A DNA stretch of 10,225 nt. Source: an uncultured Eubacteriales bacterium (GTDB lineage Bacteria > Bacillota > Clostridia > Lachnospirales > Lachnospiraceae). The DNA is taken from positions 1-10,225 of the forward strand of contig ONWL01000055.1 in the NCBI GenBank assembly GCA_900321525.1, written 5' to 3'. Shown piece by piece: positions 6,168-10,225 of this stretch. A program made the translations under genes and the position numbers. Numbering within the stretch: the stretch's first letter is position 1; each line of letters begins with the position of its first letter. The notes beneath the pieces were generated by a model that was not told the origin of the DNA, did not search any database, and saw nothing but the letters and a program-made list of their open reading frames with translations.

Positions 6168-7166
6168 TCAACGCTCTGCCTCTTTCATAGTTTCCAACAG
6201 CAACTGCATGGTCAATTCAAAATTCACATTGGCATCCAATCTTCTTCTGGCAGTCTGTATGGCTTCCAAAATCAATTCTATTCCTTCATAAGAACAACGT
6301 TCTGCTGCCCGTTTCAATTCAAATGCTTCCTCCTGAAACACCAGCAGATTCACATCTTTTGTGGCTTTGAAGAGCAGCACATCCCGATACCAAAGTTCTA
6401 TAAAATCCAGGCAGTCTTTGATATCGCTCTGATAGGTCCCCAATAAAGCCACTGCCTGAATCAGTTGCTCGGTCTGCATCCCATGAATCTGCCGTAACAC
6501 CTGCCGCAAACTGGCAATCATTTCCATAAACTGATCGGATGCTGCCATTTTCATTGCTTTTCCGATGTTTCCCTTGGTAAAATGCAAAATGGATGTCATC
6601 TGTTCTTCTGCCACACCATGACTGCGCAGATAAGTTTCCTCCTGGGCATCACTGACCGGACGCACCGTCAGTTCCACGCAGCGGGAACGGATCGTAGGCA
6701 AAAATGCATTTACATTGCTGCTGAGCAACAAAATAATCCCATAAGATGGTGGTTCTTCTATGGTCTTTAACATGGCATTTTGTGCCTGTACGGATAACTT
6801 CTCCGCCTCGTCCACAATATAAATCTTATACTGACTTTCATAAGGACGAATCTGAATGTCATTGACCAGCCCGTTTCGGATATCATCTATACCAATAGTA
6901 CCTGGTTTTTCATGCTGTACAAACACAATATCCGGCTGATTCCCACTTGCCGCCTGGATACAGGAGTGGCACCGGTTACAAGGTCGTTCTCCAGCTGCCG
7001 CTCCGGTGCACTGCAATGCTTTGGCAAATGCCCTGGCAAACATCATCTTTCCCGTGCCGTCTTCCCCATTCAGGATATAGCTGTGAGACACTGCCCCTGT
7101 CTGTAATGCACGTTCCAAAAAGCCTTTGATCTGTTCATTTCCAACAATGTCAGCAAATGCTCCCAT
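6168..7166 (-). CDS. holB: DNA polymerase III, delta' subunit
   Basis: HolB is the AAA+ clamp-loader subunit that works with the DnaX and delta subunits to load the beta sliding clamp. Its 332 residues match the family length. Visible features: FADIVGNEQIKGFLERAL at the N terminus, HSYILNGEDGTGKMMFA with a complete Walker A (GEDGTGK, 34-40), a zinc module of Cys 53, 63, 66 and 69 (CNRCHSC), YIVDEAEKLS as Walker B (115-124), NAMLKTIEEPP (130-140) and the sensor motif TIRSRC (158-163). The C-terminal collar domain is alpha-helical and ends MQLLLETMKEAER. AAAGGAG five bases before ATG 7166 supports the start. It is the first gene after the promoter at 7240-7269 and lies upstream of ricT, as in B. 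subtilis. Confidence 0.97.
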   Translation of the reverse strand: MGAFADIVGNEQIKGFLERALQTGAVSHSYILNGEDGTGKMMFARAFAKALQCTGAAAGERPCNRCHSCIQAASGNQPDIVFVQHEKPGTIGIDDIRNGLVNDIQIRPYESQYKIYIVDEAEKLSVQAQNAMLKTIEEPPSYGIILLLSSNVNAFLPTIRSRCVELTVRPVSDAQEETYLRSHGVAEEQMTSILHFTKGNIGKAMKMAASDQFMEMIASLRQVLRQIHGMQTEQLIQAVALLGTYQSDIKDCLDFIELWYRDVLLFKATKDVNLLVFQEEAFELKRAAERCSYEGIELILEAIQTARRRLDANVNFELTMQLLLETMKEAER

Positions 7167-7239
7167 AGCGTCTCCTTTCTCGGATGCGTAAAAAGACTAT
7201 TTTTATAAAAAAGAGTTTCGTATATTCCTATGCCACCTT

Positions 7240-7269
7240 ATTATAACATACTTTTTTCGTACTTCGCAA
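7240..7269 (-). promoter_or_regulatory. Promoter of the holB-ricT-yabB-rsmI operon
   Basis: TTGCGA (7269-7264), an 18-base spacer and TATAAT (7245-7240), with an extended -10 TG at 7248-7247, lie in the 129-base gap between the kinase-like gene and holB. The predicted start is near 7233, about 65 bases before the holB ATG. I see no intrinsic terminator for the upstream kinase gene, so read-through may add to expression. Confidence 0.8.
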
Positions 7270-7295
7270 CTGATATACACTATAAACAGAAGCAA

Positions 7296-7919
7296 CTACT
7301 CTTCCGTTTCCCCCTGCATTGTCATTTTCGTAATCTTCTCACAGATTTCTCTGATGCACTGCTCCAGATTTTCATTTTCATAACGATCCTCCTCTGTAAT
7401 CCCACATGCCTGCAGTTTCTCTTTGGAAAAATCTTCCTCATCTGCCAGATACCGCCGACACATTTCTGCAAATTTAGGCTGTTCTTGCTGCCTTTCCCTT
7501 TCCAATGCCCGCTCCAGACGCAGTCCATCTGGCAACCACAAATAAATGGGTACCATCACCTCCTGACCAAACCGCTGCAGCATATTCCCATAGGATTCCA
7601 GTGTTCCAATCATCAGATAATTCCCTTCTGTCAGATCAATCTGGCCATCATCTGCGGTCAGATAATACCAGAGACCATACACGGTTTGGTAACATCGAGA
7701 CTCAATCACCTGATCCTTGTCCATCATTTCCCTGACCTGTTCCTCCGTGATAAAATGATAGGTTTCACCATCTAACTCACCGGAACGAATGGGACGAGTG
7801 GTATAGGGCACCACACACTTTAAGGAAAGTGTCTGCTGTGTGAGCAGAGACTGGTAAATGGTATCTTTTCCAGTCGCACTTTTTCCCATAATAAAAAAGA
7901 TTTTTCCCTTTTTCTCCAT
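7296..7919 (-). CDS. Divergent guanylate-kinase-like P-loop protein
   Basis: The 207-residue product has the guanylate kinase layout: KIFFIMGKSATGKDTIYQSLL with the P-loop GKSATGK (12-18), VPYTTRPIRSGELDGETYHF (37-56, the nucleotide-monophosphate binding signature with Arg42, Arg45 and Tyr54), Glu73 and YG at 81-82. It departs from true GMP kinases later: TLESYGNM replaces the usual I-D-x-Q/D-G-A segment and the YGT(S/T) turn is YGLWY. The real substrate is therefore unclear. GGAGG lies ten bases before ATG 7919; upstream in-frame starts (ATG 7955, TTG 8009) would place the hairpins of 7964-8036 inside or against the gene, so I prefer 7919. It occupies the position of thymidylate kinase in the B. 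subtilis cluster, between the decarboxylase and holB. Confidence 0.8.
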   Translation of the reverse strand: MEKKGKIFFIMGKSATGKDTIYQSLLTQQTLSLKCVVPYTTRPIRSGELDGETYHFITEEQVREMMDKDQVIESRCYQTVYGLWYYLTADDGQIDLTEGNYLMIGTLESYGNMLQRFGQEVMVPIYLWLPDGLRLERALERERQQEQPKFAEMCRRYLADEEDFSKEKLQACGITEEDRYENENLEQCIREICEKITKMTMQGETEE

Positions 7920-7963
7920 ACCGCCATATCCTCCAATCACCAACTCTATTTTCATGATATTCC

Positions 7964-7990
7964 ATAACTGTTCAGTCCCCTCACAGTTAC
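7964..7990 (-). repeat. Dispersed hairpin, copy B (upstream of the kinase-like gene)
   Basis: On the minus strand GTAACTGT pairs with ACAGTTAT (eight pairs, one G-U) around GAGGGGACTGA. Relative to copy A at 6092-6118, the loop differs only in two central bases, and the stem changes preserve pairing. It lies 44 bases before the kinase start and one base after the larger hairpin 7992-8036. Confidence 0.75.
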
Positions 7991-7991
7991 G

Positions 7992-8036
7992 GGCAAAAAT
8001 CCATTCCAAATCAACTCTGTCGATGGGATTTTTGCC
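7992..8036 (-). repeat. 11-bp perfect inverted repeat over the decarboxylase stop codon
   Basis: GGCAAAAATCC (7992-8002) and GGATTTTTGCC (8026-8036) are exact inverted repeats around a 23-base loop. The stop codon of the decarboxylase (8013-8011) lies in the loop. There is no T-run after it, so it is not a standard terminator; it may stabilise or separate the two messages. Confidence 0.65.
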
Positions 8037-9603
8037 TGCCTTTTATGACATCTATTTTCTCTGCCAAAACATCCCGTATCCCACGAATCTCAAATCCATA
8101 CCCACGATACTGCAACAGAGTCTCAACACATTCTTCTGTCAAAACTTCTCCCTGTACGATGAGGGGAATCCCCGGGGGATACACATAAGCCGTCTCTCCG
8201 CTGATGCGCCCCACACAATCCTCCAGACGCACTACCTCCTTCTCCATATGATCCGCCTCATATGCAGTATACCGAATTTCCGGTTGTGCCAATTCCATGT
8301 CAATGACTGATTGCATTTCCGGTTTCTCTGGTTTCATAAAATCCTTTAATTGCGGTACATATTCTTTTTTGCATGCTCCTTTGCTCCACAGATGTTCCAA
8401 CATCTGGTCCAATTCTGCAAGGGCAGATTCCAGCCTTGCAAAAGCCATCTGATCATCCATCACAGACGTCATGGCAATACAGTATCCAGGCTGACACATT
8501 TCAAACTGAATCTGATACCGTTCTAACAAGATTCGATACAACCACTGCCCGCTGTTTGCCATCCCCTTCACCCGTAGCACCAGTTTTCCACAATCATAAA
8601 GGGCATAAGGGTCTGTTTTCCACTGATCCCCCTGCTTTTCAACAGATTCTTCCTTTGGTTGATACAACTCTATCCACTTTAGTTTGTGTATTTTCTTCCG
8701 AAAACACAACAAATTTTCACAATACCTTCTGCCCCCAGTTTCCCTGTTTTCCTCCATCCATACAATACTTTCCTGAATGGATGACATCAATACATACGAG
8801 GGGCTGCTGCTTTCATAAACAGACAAATAGTAGGCAATTTTTTTTTGCAATTCTTGGTTGCCACATACATGAAGCACTGCAGTCTGTGTCAGAGAAGGCA
8901 GGGTTTTATGCACACTTTGAATCACAATATCTGCTCCACATGCCACTGCACTTTCAGGAAACGTCATTTCAGAGAATCTATTATCCAAACCCTTTTTTTC
9001 TGAAACCATCTCTTCTTTTGTCCTACTTAGAAATGGAAAATGGGCACCATGGGCTTCATCGACAATCAAAATGGCACCATGTCTATGTACCACCTTTACA
9101 ATGGCTCTTACATCAGAGACAATTCCCTCGTACGTAGGACTGACAATGATGACTGCTTTACAAGATGGGTGTTGTCTCAGACAGTTATCCACATCAGAAG
9201 GCGAAACAGAGGAAAAAAATCCCCATTTTTCATCCAGTTGTGGATAAACATAGTGCACATGTAAGTTCCGGAGATATGCCACATTATATACAGACTTATG
9301 ACAGTTCCGTGCCGCTACCAGTTCGCCCCCTAATTCTGTCACCGCAGAAATGGCTGCCAATATTCCACCAGTGGAGCCATTTACCATCATATAGGACGCA
9401 CTGCTCCCGTAAAGCTGGCTCATATAATCCTGAAATTCCTTTAACAGTCCTTCTGGATGATGCAGATCATCAAATCCATCTATTTCCGTAATATCAATTT
9501 CAAAACAATGAGGAAACAAAGCCTTTCTCTTATGTCCCGGCATATGAAACCCATAATGATCTGACTGGCTATATGCTTCTAATTTTTCATACAATCGCTC
9601 CAT
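8011..9603 (-). CDS. Orn/Lys/Arg decarboxylase family protein (YaaO type)
   Basis: A cytosolic pyridoxal-5'-phosphate enzyme of fold type I that should remove the alpha-carboxyl group of a basic amino acid, giving a polyamine precursor such as cadaverine, putrescine or agmatine. The substrate cannot be read from the sequence. Landmarks over 530 residues: HYGFHMPGHKRK (16-27), VNGSTGG (74-80, phosphate binding), ARNCHKSVYN with His102 stacking on the cofactor, VSPTYEG (154-160), LIVDEAHGAHFPF (179-191, Asp182 and His185) and QSVHKTLPSLTQTAVLH with Lys233 as the cofactor lysine. The C-terminal domain ends in YVYPPGIPLIVQGE followed by a short tail. GAGAGGA nine bases before ATG 9603 supports the start. 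Only 65 bases separate it from the tRNA terminator and I see no clear promoter there. Its B. subtilis counterpart, yaaO, also heads this gene cluster. Confidence 0.93.
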   Translation of the reverse strand: MERLYEKLEAYSQSDHYGFHMPGHKRKALFPHCFEIDITEIDGFDDLHHPEGLLKEFQDYMSQLYGSSASYMMVNGSTGGILAAISAVTELGGELVAARNCHKSVYNVAYLRNLHVHYVYPQLDEKWGFFSSVSPSDVDNCLRQHPSCKAVIIVSPTYEGIVSDVRAIVKVVHRHGAILIVDEAHGAHFPFLSRTKEEMVSEKKGLDNRFSEMTFPESAVACGADIVIQSVHKTLPSLTQTAVLHVCGNQELQKKIAYYLSVYESSSPSYVLMSSIQESIVWMEENRETGGRRYCENLLCFRKKIHKLKWIELYQPKEESVEKQGDQWKTDPYALYDCGKLVLRVKGMANSGQWLYRILLERYQIQFEMCQPGYCIAMTSVMDDQMAFARLESALAELDQMLEHLWSKGACKKEYVPQLKDFMKPEKPEMQSVIDMELAQPEIRYTAYEADHMEKEVVRLEDCVGRISGETAYVYPPGIPLIVQGEVLTEECVETLLQYRGYGFEIRGIRDVLAEKIDVIKGRQKSHRQS

Positions 9604-9668
9604 CCTGTGTCATCCTCTCTTCTTTGTTTCAATCCCACCTTTTTGGTGACAAAAATTTCCTATTACAT

Positions 9669-9713
9669 AAAAAAGCTGCCTCAATCTGATTTCCATGTTC
9701 AGATTGGGACAGC
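9669..9713 (-). terminator. Intrinsic terminator of the tRNA operon
   Basis: On the minus strand GCTGTCCCAATCTGA (9713-9699) pairs with TCAGATTGAGGCAGC (9689-9675) with one wobble and one mismatch, across a nine-base loop, followed by six T residues. It ends the tRNA array 26 bases after tRNA-Phe. Confidence 0.93.
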
Positions 9714-9738
9714 CACTTGTTCTCTGATAAAAATAAAA

Positions 9739-9811
<73 letters not shown>

Positions 9812-9816
9812 ATGAG

Positions 9817-9890
9817 TTGCGGGGGCTGGATTTGAACCAACGACCTTCGGGTTATGAGCCCGACGAGCTTCCAGACTGCTCCACCCCGCG
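9817..9890 (-). tRNA. Initiator tRNA-fMet (CAT)
   Basis: Anticodon loop CTCATAA with CAT. Initiator marks are visible: C1 faces A72 (no pair at the acceptor end), and three G-C pairs (GGG/CCC) sit at the base of the anticodon stem. The T arm carries GGTTCAAATCC and the discriminator is A73. CCA is not encoded. Confidence 0.97.
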
Positions 9891-9906
9891 ACAATATATA
9901 ATTGGA

Positions 9907-9938
9907 CTTTACCTTATATCAAAAGATATTTGGTAAAG
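9907..9938 (-). repeat. Hairpin in the Tyr-fMet tRNA spacer
   Basis: CTTTACC (9907-9913) pairs with GGTAAAG (9932-9938); inside a 2x2 internal loop, ATATC (9916-9920) pairs with GATAT (9925-9929) over a four-base loop. In the transcript it begins two bases after the 3' end of tRNA-Tyr. Confidence 0.75.
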
Positions 9939-9940
9939 AA

Positions 9941-10022
9941 TGGGCGGTGGTGGATTCGAACCACCGAAGCAAATTGCAGCAGATTTACAGTCTGTCCCCT
10001 TTGGCCACTCGGGAAACCACCC
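9941..10022 (-). tRNA. tRNA-Tyr (GTA)
   Basis: An 82-base class II tRNA with a long variable arm. Acceptor GGGTGGT pairs with ACCGCCC (one T-G), the anticodon loop CTGTAAA contains GTA, the T arm has GGTTCGAATCC, and the discriminator is A73. CCA is not encoded. Confidence 0.96.
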
Positions 10023-10026
10023 ATTT

Positions 10027-10050
10027 TACAATATCTTTTCAAATATTGTA
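10027..10050 (-). repeat. Hairpin in the Val-Tyr tRNA spacer
   Basis: TACAATAT (10027-10034) and ATATTGTA (10043-10050) form a perfect 8-bp stem with an 8-base loop. In the transcript it begins one base after the 3' end of tRNA-Val and ends four bases before tRNA-Tyr. Confidence 0.75.
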
Positions 10051-10051
10051 G

Positions 10052-10124
10052 TGGGACCTATAGGGCTCGAACCTATGACCCTCTGCTTGTAAGGCAGATG
10101 CTCTCCCAGCTGAGCTAAGATCCC
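10052..10124 (-). tRNA. tRNA-Val (TAC)
   Basis: A 73-base cloverleaf: acceptor GGGATCT with AGGTCCC, D arm GCTCAGCTGGGAGAGC, anticodon loop CTTACAA with TAC, T arm with GGTTCGAGCCC, discriminator A73. CCA is not encoded. Confidence 0.97.
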
Positions 10125-10129
10125 ATTTT

Positions 10130-10153
10130 TGATTCATATGAAATTGTGAATCA
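10130..10153 (-). repeat. Hairpin in the Asp-Val tRNA spacer
   Basis: TGATTCA (10130-10136) and TGAATCA (10147-10153) form a perfect 7-bp stem with a 10-base loop. In the transcript it begins one base after the discriminator base of tRNA-Asp. Confidence 0.7.
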
Positions 10154-10154
10154 G

Positions 10155-10225
10155 CGACCCGAAAGGGGTTCGAACCCTCGACCTCCGCCGTGACAGGGCG
10201 GCGCTCTAACCAGCTGAGCCATCGG
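10155..10225 (-). tRNA. tRNA-Asp (GTC), partial at the window edge
   Basis: Anticodon loop CTGTCAC with GTC; D arm GCTCAGCTGGTTAGAGC; T arm with GGGTTCGAACCC; discriminator G73, typical of tRNA-Asp. The 3' acceptor strand TCGGGTC implies that only the first three 5' bases lie beyond the window. CCA is not encoded. Confidence 0.95.

Noticed and set aside
7920..8009. Upstream TTG (8009) or ATG (7955) start for the kinase-like gene
   Set aside because: Neither has a good ribosome binding site, and the conserved domain begins just after ATG 7919; the upstream bases form hairpins instead.
8373..9137. 254-codon open frame on the plus strand
   Set aside because: It lies wholly antisense to the well-supported decarboxylase and shows no family motif.

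Overview
The window reads as chromosome of an anaerobic Firmicute of the class Clostridia, most likely Lachnospiraceae or a close relative. The grounds are a sporulation gene (spmA), a T-box leader, AGGAGG-type ribosome binding sites, tRNA genes without encoded CCA, and a housekeeping gene order matching the Bacillus subtilis yaaO-tmk-holB-yaaT-yabB-yabC region. Every supported gene lies on the minus strand, so transcription runs from high to low coordinates.

In transcription order: a tRNA array (Asp, Val, Tyr, initiator Met, Phe; 10225 to 9739) ends at a strong terminator (9713-9669). An Orn/Lys/Arg decarboxylase (YaaO type) follows, then a divergent guanylate-kinase-like protein in the place where B. 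subtilis has thymidylate kinase. A good extended -10 promoter near 7245 then drives holB (clamp loader delta'), ricT (PSP1/YaaT), a YabB/TrmN6-type methyltransferase and rsmI, which are closely spaced or overlapping. Next come spmA and a tryptophan T-box leader controlling trpP, the S component of an ECF tryptophan transporter.

The low-coordinate end looks rearranged. Directly after trpP there is a well-formed ribosome binding site and the first codons of an ECF-type ABC ATPase, but ATPase similarity stops after about 17 codons. From that point an unrelated open frame (849 down to 1, running off the window) encodes a Cys/His-containing N-terminal part joined to a GC-rich segment that resembles the C-terminal lobe of a ParM/Alp-type plasmid-segregation actin. 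This suggests a mobile or plasmid-derived element inserted in the transporter operon, or a chimeric contig.

Three less obvious structures stand out. A covarying 8-bp hairpin occurs twice, in the same orientation, about 40 nt upstream of ricT and of the kinase gene. A hairpin begins 1-2 nt after the 3' end of each of the tRNAs Asp, Val and Tyr. SpmA appears to lack a block of about 14 residues in a conserved region. No CRISPR array, rRNA gene or complete insertion sequence was seen.
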